Part shown: positions 1-9,999 of the stretch, in pieces
How the letters are laid out: each line of letters starts with the position of its first letter
Position numbering within the stretch: position 1 is the first letter of the stretch
NCBI GenBank assembly: GCA_905373475.1
Contig: CAJPTC010000001.1
Coordinates: 186,001 to 250,000, forward strand
Direction: 5' to 3'
Length of the DNA: 64,000 nucleotides
Source: Bacteroidia bacterium
GTDB lineage: Bacteria > Bacteroidota > Bacteroidia > Bacteroidales > CAJPTX01
Program-made: the position numbers and the translations under genes
The notes under the pieces: generated by a model
Seen by the model: the letters and a program-made list of their open reading frames with translations, nothing else
Told to the model about the DNA's origin: nothing
The model's database searches: none

Positions 1-3000
1 TACTTCCGCATTTTTGCTAGCACTACGCAGTCCGACGTGAGAGTTGGTTGGGTAAATAACCCAGAGCTTGCGGCGAAAACCAACATGAAGGAGGAGGCAA
101 TTACTTTCTCCGTGGCGAACAATTCCTCTGTTGAGTTGAAAGACGTTCCTGTTAGCGTACAAGTGGATGGTAAAGTGGCTTATGCAACGACCATCGCGGT
201 GCTGAAATCGTTTGAAGACAGAGTCTTTTCTGTTCCCTACAACTTCTATAGCGCAGAGGCACATAAATTTAAGGTAGAGGTTCGTGCTGAGGTTGCTAAT
301 GATTCTAACGTTGAAAACAACGCAGCCGCCTTTGAGGTTTATAACATGGGCGAAGCCTTGGCAATGCCCGAACTAAGCTATATTGACTTTTTAGGCGCTC
401 CGTTCCCTAGTATTCCTCACATTACAACGAAAGTAAAAGGAGCAATAGCTTTTGTAGATGGGCGGGGGGCTCTGGAGCACTACAAAGCGGGCGAACATGC
501 GGTGCTGCATGTAATGCCGAATGATCCGAGAAACGCCCTACAGGTTACGTTTAAGGAAATCTCTTTAGCACGAGCCGATACGCTTTTTGTCTTTACTAAC
601 GACGTCCCGACCGACCTGTATATGGTACGGCGACGCGATGCAACAACCTACATTACGGGGGCAGAGAAGCAGTCGCAGGTGATGCTATCCGAAGCGGCTG
701 ACGGTGGTTTAACCTTCTACTTCTATTGTGGCGATGGAATGCCAGGTGAGGGGTGGCTTGCAGAGGTGGCAGAGGTTGCACTCCCCAACCGTTGGAAAGC
801 AGTGCGTATGGAGGAGATAGAGGGTACAGATGCCGTACATAGGAAGTTGCAAATAGTTGCCGAGAACGCTCTGCCCGTGCCTCAATACAATGTAGGGCTT
901 TGGGTAACGCGCGATGGTGTTCGTAAACGGCTCGTGATCCCCGTTTTAGCTCCGAAGGGGACGCAGACCACTGTGTTGTATCCTGATGAGATAGATATTA
1001 CGGCGCCTATGCGTACCGAGTTTGTGGCAGAACTAGAACGTGACGGCGATTTGAGCGATAACCAATGTGAATACGTCGTGCAACGCGATGAAATTTGGAA
1101 CGGTGGCGGTACGATAAAAACGCCAGATGCTCTTTACGTGGCGCAAATCTATGTGGCAGGAACTGGCGACACACTCCGTTTGCCTGCACACAAGCGAATT
1201 ACGTATATGCCTTCCACCAAGGTGCAACTCTACACGCAGAGCAAGAATGCGTTACGCTTTATGCTGTCTGCAAAGCCAACTGCAGAACAGGCGGGAGCTA
1301 AAATACGTCTTTGGGTAGATACCAATGGAGATGGCATGTTGCAGGATCAAGAGCCTGAACTAACCTCTGTTGTTTTAGCAGAAGGCGTGCAAGAGTACTG
1401 GCTTACAATGGATTATGCGAGCGCTACGGGTGTTGTGGAAGGGGCGCACCGTATGCGTGTACTCCTTGCCGATGACGCCAATTATGCGGCGTTTAAGGCG
1501 AGCCAAGAGATTGCGTGGGGGAGCGCTGCCGATTTTACCGCTGAGCTGAAACACGCTGCACGACCTATAGAATGCGAGGTAGCGCTACTTTCGTTAGAAA
1601 ACGTGAAGTCGGGACGCAACCTTACGGCTACCACGCCTATTAGCGTAAAGCTAAGAAACAATGGGCTTACCCTGTTGCAAAAAGTAAAACTATCCTACCA
1701 AGTAGATGCTGGTGCTGTGGTTACAGAGGAGCTCGATTGTTCGATAGCGCCTCAGGGTGGCGAGGCTGTTGTGAATTTCAGTGCGCCTGCCAATTTGGGG
1801 AACGTAGGAAAATATAAGCTTACGGTGAAGCTCGCACAAGAGGATGTCTACAAGCAGGACAATGAGCTTGAGACCGTACTCTACCACATTGCGCCAAAGA
1901 ATACAGATAAGCTGTTCACGCTAAATTTTGAAGGAGATGTGGCAGAAGAGATTCAACTGCCTGAGGTAGCCGAGGCAATAGACGATAAAGTAACGCTCGA
2001 AGGATGGTGGAAATTGGATGATGCGCGCGGTGCTCAGTATGTTAGAGGCGATGCCATTGTACTCCTCTCGGTGGTTGGCAACAGGTACTTGCCCGACAAC
2101 ACGTTGGCATTGGTACTAGGGCGACAGTGCGAATTTACAAGTGCGCAGCCAGTGGTAAAACCTGGGCAGTGGCAGCATATAGCCATTACATTGTCTAAAG
2201 CGTATGGTCAAACCACTATGAAAGCGTGGGTAGACGGCGAGAGCGTAGAAATGAAACGCAACGGTGTGGCAGCATTCTCATTACGCGGTCTTTCGCTTAA
2301 TAGCCTATTGAAGGGTGCAAATGCGATGTTTCGCGTATGGAATACGCTGCGCACAGAGGCAGAGATTCAGACCCATAGTCAGCGGAGTGTGCGAGATGGG
2401 AGCGGCGTATTGCCCCCCGAGTGTGTTGGAGAGTATATCTTTACAGAGGGTACAGGGCTTGCTTCGGCGTATACCGACGATAAGTTGGCAATAATAGCAT
2501 CGGAGCGCAGTAATGTTTGGCAACCCATGACAAAGGTTGTAACGCGCGTTGCGGCAGAAGGCGAACTCATCCCAGCACAATACCTCGAGGACGACATGGT
2601 ACTACTGACCATGCCGCAGAGTTTTACCGATTTTGCTCACGTCAAACTCCAGTTTGTTCGCGATTGGGTGGGGACAAAGGTATTCTTCAATAGTGCAGAG
2701 ATAACCGCGGAACAGACATTTGATTTTACTGCCAATGCAGAGCATACGCTCCTCTTTACGGCAGAAAAGCAAGACCTTTTCGGGGTAAACCTAGTACAGT
2801 CGTTAAAAGTGAAAGTAGTGAACGATCTGTCCGATGCATGCTCTATTACAAAGATTTCGTTGCCAAAGGCAAAGAATCCTGGATTGAAAGATGATGTAGC
2901 AATACTTTCCCCTGCTGAAATGCTTGTACTCCCCGCACGGGAGATGTCGGCAAATGCATTAGATGCACAGCATATTACGGTGGTAGTAAATGAGATCTCG

Positions 3001-6000
3001 CCCGCGGCAAAATTGTACGTAGGCGAAACGGAGATGCAGGTTGGAGCGGATATTACGCTAGATTTAAGTAGCCCGAAGTTACTGCGCGTAGTGGCTGCTA
3101 ACCAGCGCGATACCAAGTTATATACGGTGCAGCTGGCAGTGCCGCAAGAAATACAATGGACGCAAGAGAAGCTAACGCGACAATTTACGTCTGAAAGTCT
3201 GCAACTCGACGCAGTGGCTTCCTCGGGGCTTTCGGTAGCATATCGCAGTCTAGATCCCTCGGTGGCTACGGTAGATGCACAAGGGCGTTTAGTTACCACC
3301 TCGGTGGGGAAAACGAAGATTGTGGCAACGCAGACGGGAAATACTAAGTATGCGGCTGCTCAGACGATAGAACGCGAAATAGAGGTAACACGTGCCCCAT
3401 TGACCATAAAGATGCTCGATGCAACGATGGGCATGGGTGATAAACTCCCCGAATTTGCCTTTACCTACGAGGGGTTGCAATTTGAGGACATAGAGCATCT
3501 GTTCCAAACGGTTTATGAGGTAAAAACACCTCATGGGAGTACGTGGGATGAAACGATGCCTCCGCTAGCACCAGGAGAATATCAGGTAGTTCCGAAGGGA
3601 TATACAGAACCTTACTCCTTCAACAATTACATGGTAACGCGCACCAATGGGCGTCTGGTTGTAACAGCTCCTGCTAAAGCAAAAGCGGTAACGTTTACTG
3701 CACGTGATGAGCAAGGAGAACTCCTAGAAGGCGTTGCCGTGCAATGTGGTACACAAACGGCGACAACGAACGCTGAGGGTAGTGTGGTGTTCTATTTACC
3801 ACAGGGTGAATATACGGCGCAAGCAACCAAGGAGGGGTATACACCTGCCGAGCAATCGTTCAGAGTGCGTGGGCGTGCCTTGCAGTTTGAGTTACGTTTG
3901 CTCAAGCGCGTACATACGCTGACGTATAAAACAGATGCACACGGTCTGTTACAAGGCGCTGCAACCCAGACAGTGGCAGACGGACAAGATGGAGAAATGG
4001 TTGTGGCAGTCCCTGCAGATTTGCGTCATCGTTTCAAACAGTGGTCTGACGGTCTCACTGCAGCTGCTCGTACGGAAAAAGCTGTACACGGCAATCACGA
4101 GTTCACGGCTGAATTTGAACCCCTTACCTACAAAGTGACCTACTTGGTAGGGAAAGGCGGCACGAAGGTAGCAGGGACGTTTGAACAAGTGATACATCCT
4201 GGCGAAGATACCGAGCAGGTAGAGGTGAATGCCGAAGAGGGCTACGTATTTATTGGGTGGTCTGATGGTGTGAAAACACTCCGACGGAAAGATGAGAAGG
4301 TGACGACGGATCTGGTCGTAGAAGCGCTCTTCTTCAAGGCACATCTGCTAACATGGAACGAAGACTTTGAGATGGGCGAAGAGAACCTCCATTATTGGAA
4401 CTTTGAGACTCCAGAAGAGGGGAGTGGCTGGCTCTATTTTGAGAGGAGTAAACTCCGTATTGATCCGCCACTGTCGGGAGGCTATGTGCTGATGATAGAC
4501 CCGTTCTATGGCGATATTATACCTTCCTACAACAATTGCGGAGTGGCTACGCCATGGCTATCGGTGGCAAATCGTGCCTCAGGTACGAATGTAACCCTAA
4601 CTTTTGTGCGTTATTTCAATCAGTTTGAGTCCACAGATGAGGTAAAAGTGCAGTACTGCTTTGAGGATGAAAATTGGTTGGATGCTGCCACAGTATCTGC
4701 GGGAATAGACGGGGCTACTGAAACCGTAGTGCTTACCGATGCAATACTTGGCACGCATAAGTACTTGCGTTTCCGTTGGGGCTACTCCAATACATCGTTT
4801 TTTGGCTTCTTTGCTCTTGATGATGTGAAAGTGCACTATGCGCCTGTGCCGACAGATGTGACGCTACGTTATATTGCGGGCGAGAATGGGAAAATACGTA
4901 AAGAGGGCAGCGAGGAGCTATTCTCTACCTTAGAATTGAGTACGAATGCGGGAATGCTAGGTACAAAGGTTGTAGCTGTGCCCGATGAGGGCTATATATT
5001 TGAACGCTGGTCGGACGATAAAACGACTGAAGCTGAGCGCCAAGATGATGCCGAAGTTACGGTAAAAGCCTTGTTCAAGCGCGCTCCCAAAACAATGTAC
5101 ACCGTGGGCTACAAGGCAAAAGAACATGGAACGCTTAGTGGCATTACCTATCAGCTAGTGGCAGCAGGCGAGGCAAGTTTACCTGTTAATGCCGTGGCAG
5201 ATGCTGGGTACAAATTCTCGCAATGGTCGGATGGTTCGCGTATGAATCCGCGAGTTGACATAGTGTCTGAAGATGGTAAGATCTACGAGGCTGAATTTGT
5301 AGAAACGAAGCCAGTCTATACGCTGACCTATGTGGCGGGTGAAAACGGCGAGATAGCGGGCGTTTTGCAGCAAGAGGTAGAGCGTGGTGCAGATGGTGCG
5401 GAAGTAGAGGCTTTGCCCGACGATGGGTATCGTTTTGTACAATGGAGTGACGGCGTGAAAACACCAAAACGTACCGAACGAAATGTGCAAGAAAGCAAGA
5501 CGTACATGGCTCGTTTTGAAGCCATCCCGACTTATACGATTTCTCTTGCTAAAGAGGGCGAAGGCGAGTTGATCCTAGCAGGCATTGAGGCAGATAAACT
5601 GAATGCAGTGCCCGAAGGTACAGAACTCACGGCAGTGGCAACACCTGCCACGGGTTGGAAGCTGAAGAGCTTAACAGCAGGCGATAAGAATATTGCTGCT
5701 GACGGTAAGTTCGTTGTAACAGCAAATGTTGAAGTTAAGGCCGTGTTTGAAAAAACTACTGCTGTTGAGGACGCAATATTTGCGAATGTACTGGTAGCGC
5801 CGAATCCGTTTATCGCACAGCTTCGTCTGGTATGCAACGGTGCAACAGGTCGTTATGACTTACTCAATGCACAGGGTGTAGTAGTACGCAGTGGCAACAT
5901 GGATGGCAATGAGGTAATGATTGAGACCACCGATCTTACTTCGGGTCTCTATCTCTTGCGTCTCACGGCTACGAACGGTGCAACGAAGGTTGTAACGGTG

Positions 6001-6012
6001 GTAAAAGAATAA
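1..6012 (+). CDS. Giant T9SS-exported multidomain protein, C-terminal part (5' end outside window)
   Basis: The reading frame is open from base 1, so this is the 3' part of a longer gene. The nearest possible start (GTG at 37) lies inside sequence that aligns with residues about 990-1000 of the paralogue at 10000-18993, so it is not the real start. The visible order is: CARDB-like beta domains, a LamG/ConA-like domain (around 1980-2380), a bacterial Ig-like domain (3150-3390), an MBG-like segment, a carboxypeptidase-regulatory-like fold (3690-3890), a MAM-like domain (4340-4850), about six InlB-B-type repeats with the WSDG signature (3900-5755), and a T9SS type A sorting domain with APNPF, LLNAQG, GLYLLRL and a VVKE end (5760-6012). 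By analogy with the paralogue, the missing N-terminus probably carries a signal peptide and a subtilase domain; that is inference. The expected location is the cell surface or outside, after removal of the C-terminal domain. Confidence 0.88.
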   Translation, partial: YFRIFASTTQSDVRVGWVNNPELAAKTNMKEEAITFSVANNSSVELKDVPVSVQVDGKVAYATTIAVLKSFEDRVFSVPYNFYSAEAHKFKVEVRAEVANDSNVENNAAAFEVYNMGEALAMPELSYIDFLGAPFPSIPHITTKVKGAIAFVDGRGALEHYKAGEHAVLHVMPNDPRNALQVTFKEISLARADTLFVFTNDVPTDLYMVRRRDATTYITGAEKQSQVMLSEAADGGLTFYFYCGDGMPGEGWLAEVAEVALPNRWKAVRMEEIEGTDAVHRKLQIVAENALPVPQYNVGLWVTRDGVRKRLVIPVLAPKGTQTTVLYPDEIDITAPMRTEFVAELERDGDLSDNQCEYVVQRDEIWNGGGTIKTPDALYVAQIYVAGTGDTLRLPAHKRITYMPSTKVQLYTQSKNALRFMLSAKPTAEQAGAKIRLWVDTNGDGMLQDQEPELTSVVLAEGVQEYWLTMDYASATGVVEGAHRMRVLLADDANYAAFKASQEIAWGSAADFTAELKHAARPIECEVALLSLENVKSGRNLTATTPISVKLRNNGLTLLQKVKLSYQVDAGAVVTEELDCSIAPQGGEAVVNFSAPANLGNVGKYKLTVKLAQEDVYKQDNELETVLYHIAPKNTDKLFTLNFEGDVAEEIQLPEVAEAIDDKVTLEGWWKLDDARGAQYVRGDAIVLLSVVGNRYLPDNTLALVLGRQCEFTSAQPVVKPGQWQHIAITLSKAYGQTTMKAWVDGESVEMKRNGVAAFSLRGLSLNSLLKGANAMFRVWNTLRTEAEIQTHSQRSVRDGSGVLPPECVGEYIFTEGTGLASAYTDDKLAIIASERSNVWQPMTKVVTRVAAEGELIPAQYLEDDMVLLTMPQSFTDFAHVKLQFVRDWVGTKVFFNSAEITAEQTFDFTANAEHTLLFTAEKQDLFGVNLVQSLKVKVVNDLSDACSITKISLPKAKNPGLKDDVAILSPAEMLVLPAREMSANALDAQHITVVVNEISPAAKLYVGETEMQVGADITLDLSSPKLLRVVAANQRDTKLYTVQLAVPQEIQWTQEKLTRQFTSESLQLDAVASSGLSVAYRSLDPSVATVDAQGRLVTTSVGKTKIVATQTGNTKYAAAQTIEREIEVTRAPLTIKMLDATMGMGDKLPEFAFTYEGLQFEDIEHLFQTVYEVKTPHGSTWDETMPPLAPGEYQVVPKGYTEPYSFNNYMVTRTNGRLVVTAPAKAKAVTFTARDEQGELLEGVAVQCGTQTATTNAEGSVVFYLPQGEYTAQATKEGYTPAEQSFRVRGRALQFELRLLKRVHTLTYKTDAHGLLQGAATQTVADGQDGEMVVAVPADLRHRFKQWSDGLTAAARTEKAVHGNHEFTAEFEPLTYKVTYLVGKGGTKVAGTFEQVIHPGEDTEQVEVNAEEGYVFIGWSDGVKTLRRKDEKVTTDLVVEALFFKAHLLTWNEDFEMGEENLHYWNFETPEEGSGWLYFERSKLRIDPPLSGGYVLMIDPFYGDIIPSYNNCGVATPWLSVANRASGTNVTLTFVRYFNQFESTDEVKVQYCFEDENWLDAATVSAGIDGATETVVLTDAILGTHKYLRFRWGYSNTSFFGFFALDDVKVHYAPVPTDVTLRYIAGENGKIRKEGSEELFSTLELSTNAGMLGTKVVAVPDEGYIFERWSDDKTTEAERQDDAEVTVKALFKRAPKTMYTVGYKAKEHGTLSGITYQLVAAGEASLPVNAVADAGYKFSQWSDGSRMNPRVDIVSEDGKIYEAEFVETKPVYTLTYVAGENGEIAGVLQQEVERGADGAEVEALPDDGYRFVQWSDGVKTPKRTERNVQESKTYMARFEAIPTYTISLAKEGEGELILAGIEADKLNAVPEGTELTAVATPATGWKLKSLTAGDKNIAADGKFVVTANVEVKAVFEKTTAVEDAIFANVLVAPNPFIAQLRLVCNGATGRYDLLNAQGVVVRSGNMDGNEVMIETTDLTSGLYLLRLTATNGATKVVTVVKE

Positions 6013-6435
6013 GACACTAAGGGCGGATCGTGTACCCGCTCTTACCCCAATTTGGGGAACGATAAATACGGACACTGCCTTTTGAAGTGACCCCAGAAAG
6101 TTTTTTTGTCCAACTTTTTGGGGTCACTTCATTCACAAGGTAATGTTTTTCGGTATGTTGTACCGAAATGGGCGAATCAGGTTTCGCCCCTACACGCCGG
6201 ATGATCAATAGATTTTTGGTCTATATGTGGAAAATGTACAAAACGCATTTTTCTTGAGCCTGTCGTCGTAGGGGCGTTGCCCGTAACGCCCGAAAAATGG
6301 AAAACAAACAAAAAAGTATTATGACGGATGTAGCAGGCTACGTCCCTACAGAAAAACAATGATTACCAAATCTGTATGGGTGAGGCGTGATTCGCCTAAA
6401 GATATACGGAAAATCAGTATACAGGGGACTCCCGT
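6013..6435. repeat. Intergenic stretch with decayed REP-like palindromes
   Basis: No gene is supported here. Besides the inverted repeat at 6083-6131 it holds at least four imperfect palindromic units built on the core GTAGGGGCG...CGCCCCTAC, at about 6169-6192, 6267-6292, 6320-6350 and 6376-6400. The same core recurs at about 9630, 18999, 19328, 19588 and 31454, each time between genes. Confidence 0.6.
6083..6131. terminator. 49-bp near-perfect inverted repeat, terminator or IS3-type end remnant
   Basis: The arms begin TGAAGTGACCCC and end GGGGTCACTTCA. They form a stem of about 20 bp with one G/T wobble and a T-rich loop, 70 bp after the stop of the giant T9SS gene. It could end that transcript. 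The arm sequence with ACTTTTTGGGGTCA also resembles terminal inverted repeats of IS3-family (IS150-group) elements as I remember them, so it may be a collapsed pair of IS ends. Confidence 0.6.
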
Positions 6436-9400
6436 TTACCGCTCGCCACGAATTTTCAGTTCTGCCCAAATTGTTGCGCAGATGCGTAAGTACCAGTTTA
6501 CGTCGTCGAAATCGAGGCGACGCCCTACACGTTTCTGTAACCAAAGGCGTGCGGGCTGGTAGGCGCCAACATAGTGATCCCAAACGGATTGGGGGACATT
6601 GTTGAAGTACTGCGTATCGTTTATCCAGACCTTTCCGTTGTCGTATTTTACGAATTCTATCTGGTTTGAACCTGCCACGTCGAAAGTGGCTATGAGGGGA
6701 AGGTTTAACGTCTCATCCATGAGATGGAGACGACGGAGCTGCGCCCCAATTTTCACAAAGTGCTCGTATTCAGCTTTGTTTTTGGGGTACGGTATACGTG
6801 GGTATTCTATCTTGAGGAACTCGAAGTATTTAGTGCAATACTCCTTGTCGTGCAAAACGCCGTAAACATAGTCAAATACCTCTTCGCCCTTTACGGGTTC
6901 GCCGATAGCCTCGCTAATCTTTGCGAGTATCTCAGGGCGCATATTGAGCTCAAGTTCTATTGGTTTGCCGTTGCGCGTTTTTCCTGCCACGAGCTCTGCG
7001 GGAGTATAATTCCAACCGTCGAGGAGTTTGTAAAGAGGGAAAAGATAACTACCGTCGCAAACACTGGCTTTATCGGCAAGATGTGAGGTAACAAAGCAAT
7101 GACGGAAACTGCTTTCGCGCACTAAACGTGTGGTGCATAGTACTTTATTTTGGGGATGCAGTGCCCCTCCTAGCGTCTTGAAACACGGATAGGCAAATAA
7201 GCCTTTAGTCTTGCCTGTATAGGGAACGTAACGATCATCGAATGGGCGATAGGTATAGCGAATAAATGCCACCTCCTTAGCATGACTTTGCGCATCTGCT
7301 ATTACGCTTCTCACTTGCCAGTCTCGACTGTCTGTTCCAGTTTGATACGCTTCTCGAAATTGTTCAGTTGTAAGTTTTTGTGCGGCTGCAAATAGGGCTT
7401 CTGCCTCGCAATGTTGGAAATTCACTACCACACGATCTCGCTTTGATAATGACCCTAACGCTGCAATTTCAAACAATTCGTTCAATGAGAAACCTGCCCT
7501 GTACTCTTCTTCGCTTGTAAAATCCTTTTCCACAAAGAAATAATACGGCGCAACAGGAATTAATTCTTTCCAGTCAGAACTATTCAAGTGCAACGCTTGG
7601 AGCGCTACCAGTTTTTCTTGTCTCAAACCATACAGCTCGTGGTAAAAGAGCTTCGCCTGTTCGTTCTTTGGTTCTTTATGTTTCACAAAAATATTGATAC
7701 TCACCCCTGTTTGAATATCGAATACGTTTTCATCTTTGCCACCGTCGGGCGCTTTCTCCTTCATACGGCTATTGCCGTGCAAATTCAGAATATAGATCTC
7801 GTCAAACAAGCGCAATAACTCCTTACGCATTTGACGATGAATAACACCATCTAAAAAACGATTATTTGTAATAAACGCCACAATACCTTCCCCCGTTTGT
7901 TCCTCTATTTGGTACTGCGCGTAACGGATGAACTTAATGTAGTCGTCAGAAAGTGGTTTAATGTTCTTTTCGTTCAAATCCTCTTTGTAGGTGAGCATCA
8001 GATTCTCGATCCATCTACTCTTGTTAGAACTACTTACATTATAAGGAGGGTTGCCGAGCATCACCATTACGCGCATGTCGTGCTTAAGGGCGTTTACAGC
8101 ACGCGCTTCCACATCGATTGGGAAAAGTCCGCCTGTTTCGGGGTGTTCTCTTTCAAGCGTATTGGTAAGGTAAATTCCATAGCGCGCACTGCCTAGGTCC
8201 GTTGCACCTGTTTCACGAAATACATACTCGAGGTTGAGATGTGCCATGGCATAAGGCGCCATCAGGATTTCGTAACCGTGAAGGCGAGGCAGGAGATGAT
8301 CGCGCACGTAGTCGTTCCAAACACCTTGCTGCCCTGCGAATTTGCGGTAAATGGCACGTACCACCTCGGCAAGGAATGTGCCCGTGCCTGTGGCAGGGTC
8401 TAAGATTTGGAGACGATGAACAGGGTTACCTTTTGCATTGGTGACCGTGCTGCGATCTGCCAAACCGTCGCGTAAGCCAAAGTCGCGTTGCAAGAGTTCA
8501 TCAACAGCACGAACAATAAAGGCTACTACGGGCGAAGGGGTATAGTATACGCCGCGTGCTTTGCGACGAGCAGGATCATACGCTGTAAGGAAGTCCTCGT
8601 AGAAAAGCATGATGGGGTCGTGCGCTGTACTCTTCTCCGTGTCCAGAAGGGTACGCACATCGGTTGCGCCGAAAACACCCACGAGGTCGTCTATAATCCA
8701 AGCGACGCGCGTATCAAGGTCGTACACGCCGATGCGCTGAAAAAGTTTGCGTAGGAACGGATTGCTTTGCGGAATGAGTTCAGCAGCTTCTTGGCGAGAG
8801 AAAGTATCGAGATTTTGGTCGTGATAGCGCGCAGCGAAGAGGGCGTAAACAATGGTCTGTGCATACCAGTCGGCAAATTCTTCCTCTTCTACAGTGCTCA
8901 TAAGCACCGTGCGCATACGCTCGAATTGTTGCCGCAATTCTTGCCCTGCGTCGCTTTCTTTCTCTTTCAACACCTCGCGTATCGAACCTGCGAGGAGCTG
9001 GGCTTTGCCTGCCATGAGGAGGGCGAGCTTCTTGGCAGAAGAGATGGGGGCGGGTTGCGCATCGTGGAGTATAGACAGGAGTTCGGTAAAACGCTGTTCG
9101 GCATCGGGGAGTATAGAAAGAGTGTTGCCGTTTTGCCGTGCTACTTGTATTTCTAGCAAGCATTCCTCGCCACGATATAGAAGGAAACGAAGAAAGTCGG
9201 TAAAGACTATGCAGTCTAACCCCTGTTTGTAGCGTGAGAATTGCGCTTTATTTTGTTTTATGCCCTGAAGGTCGGGGTCTCCAATATCTTTGGTTTCAAG
9301 GTAAGCGACAGGGATGCCGCCGTTTTGTAACAGTACAATATCTGGCGCTCCGCACGCGATGCGTTTCGGTTCGTTGATGATGGTTAGTCGTCGCAGTTCA

Positions 9401-9528
9401 TCGGTCTCTTGGAGAAATTCCACCAAAGCGGGACGCAAACTCTGCTCTGTGGTAACGCCTGTTTTGTATTCTTGGGAGAGTCTGTTTAGGTATTTTCTCA
9501 GAGGTGTTTGGGGTGCTGCTGTTGCCAT
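6436..9528 (-). CDS. Single-chain restriction-modification enzyme (type ISP/IIG-like, helicase-less)
   Basis: This 1030-residue protein combines nuclease, adenine methyltransferase and specificity regions. A PD-(D/E)XK nuclease core is visible near the N-terminus: P62-D63 followed by E78-T-K80. A helical linker follows. The gamma-type N6-adenine methyltransferase has motif I DPATGTGTF at 377-385 and motif IV NPPY at 493-496. The C-terminal third ends in a stretch (VYGVLHDKEYCTKYFEFLK, roughly residues 890-910) that I recognise from the type ISP C-terminal specificity domain. Classical type ISP enzymes (about 1500-1600 residues) carry a superfamily 2 helicase between nuclease and methylase; none is visible here, so the layout is closer to type IIG. 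It sits alone, antiparallel between two paralogous T9SS genes, which suggests insertion as a defence cassette. Target site unknown. Confidence 0.85.
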   Translation of the reverse strand: MATAAPQTPLRKYLNRLSQEYKTGVTTEQSLRPALVEFLQETDELRRLTIINEPKRIACGAPDIVLLQNGGIPVAYLETKDIGDPDLQGIKQNKAQFSRYKQGLDCIVFTDFLRFLLYRGEECLLEIQVARQNGNTLSILPDAEQRFTELLSILHDAQPAPISSAKKLALLMAGKAQLLAGSIREVLKEKESDAGQELRQQFERMRTVLMSTVEEEEFADWYAQTIVYALFAARYHDQNLDTFSRQEAAELIPQSNPFLRKLFQRIGVYDLDTRVAWIIDDLVGVFGATDVRTLLDTEKSTAHDPIMLFYEDFLTAYDPARRKARGVYYTPSPVVAFIVRAVDELLQRDFGLRDGLADRSTVTNAKGNPVHRLQILDPATGTGTFLAEVVRAIYRKFAGQQGVWNDYVRDHLLPRLHGYEILMAPYAMAHLNLEYVFRETGATDLGSARYGIYLTNTLEREHPETGGLFPIDVEARAVNALKHDMRVMVMLGNPPYNVSSSNKSRWIENLMLTYKEDLNEKNIKPLSDDYIKFIRYAQYQIEEQTGEGIVAFITNNRFLDGVIHRQMRKELLRLFDEIYILNLHGNSRMKEKAPDGGKDENVFDIQTGVSINIFVKHKEPKNEQAKLFYHELYGLRQEKLVALQALHLNSSDWKELIPVAPYYFFVEKDFTSEEEYRAGFSLNELFEIAALGSLSKRDRVVVNFQHCEAEALFAAAQKLTTEQFREAYQTGTDSRDWQVRSVIADAQSHAKEVAFIRYTYRPFDDRYVPYTGKTKGLFAYPCFKTLGGALHPQNKVLCTTRLVRESSFRHCFVTSHLADKASVCDGSYLFPLYKLLDGWNYTPAELVAGKTRNGKPIELELNMRPEILAKISEAIGEPVKGEEVFDYVYGVLHDKEYCTKYFEFLKIEYPRIPYPKNKAEYEHFVKIGAQLRRLHLMDETLNLPLIATFDVAGSNQIEFVKYDNGKVWINDTQYFNNVPQSVWDHYVGAYQPARLWLQKRVGRRLDFDDVNWYLRICATIWAELKIRGER

Positions 9529-9999
9529 TCTATTGTTTTATTTCACAGCGAAAATAACGAAAGCTCGTTGAAAATCAGTACTGTAAATGCGTTGCTCGCA
9601 ACGAGCGTTCTGTTGTACATCGCATTGTATAAAATTAAGCGAGGCACGCCATCGCCCCATAGATATTGAGGGAATATTCCCTTGCGTTGCCCTACCTACG
9701 AGGCTAATAATCGGAAAATTGTTTGTGCGACTATTTCTCCTTTTTCTGAAAAAAATATAGAAAAGCGAGAAAAATGGAGCGGCAGTATGTGACTTTTTCT
9801 AAGAAAAAGAGCTCGCATTTACGAAAAATTTCATTGACTAACAATATTTTTATTCCCGATTAAATGACTATGGATCAGTTTTTTGATACAAAAATTTTTA
9901 GTAAAACACATCTTTTTGATAGGAATGGCGCAGATTGTTTGATTAGAAATAGTATAACTTAGTTATGCATATAGACATTAACCAATAAAAAGAGAATAA
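9529..9999. other. Intergenic region upstream of the giant subtilase gene
   Basis: No gene is supported in these 471 bases. It holds a short palindrome around 9589-9606 (GCGTTGCTCGCAACGAGC) and one half-decayed REP-like unit near 9630-9652. The last 250 bases are AT-rich and must carry the promoter of the gene at 10000, but I see no clean TAnnTTTG box. Confidence 0.5.

Noticed and set aside
2637..3299. 220-codon open frame on the minus strand
   Set aside because: It lies wholly inside the giant T9SS gene, is rich in Ser, Thr and Cys as antisense shadows are, and shows no family feature.
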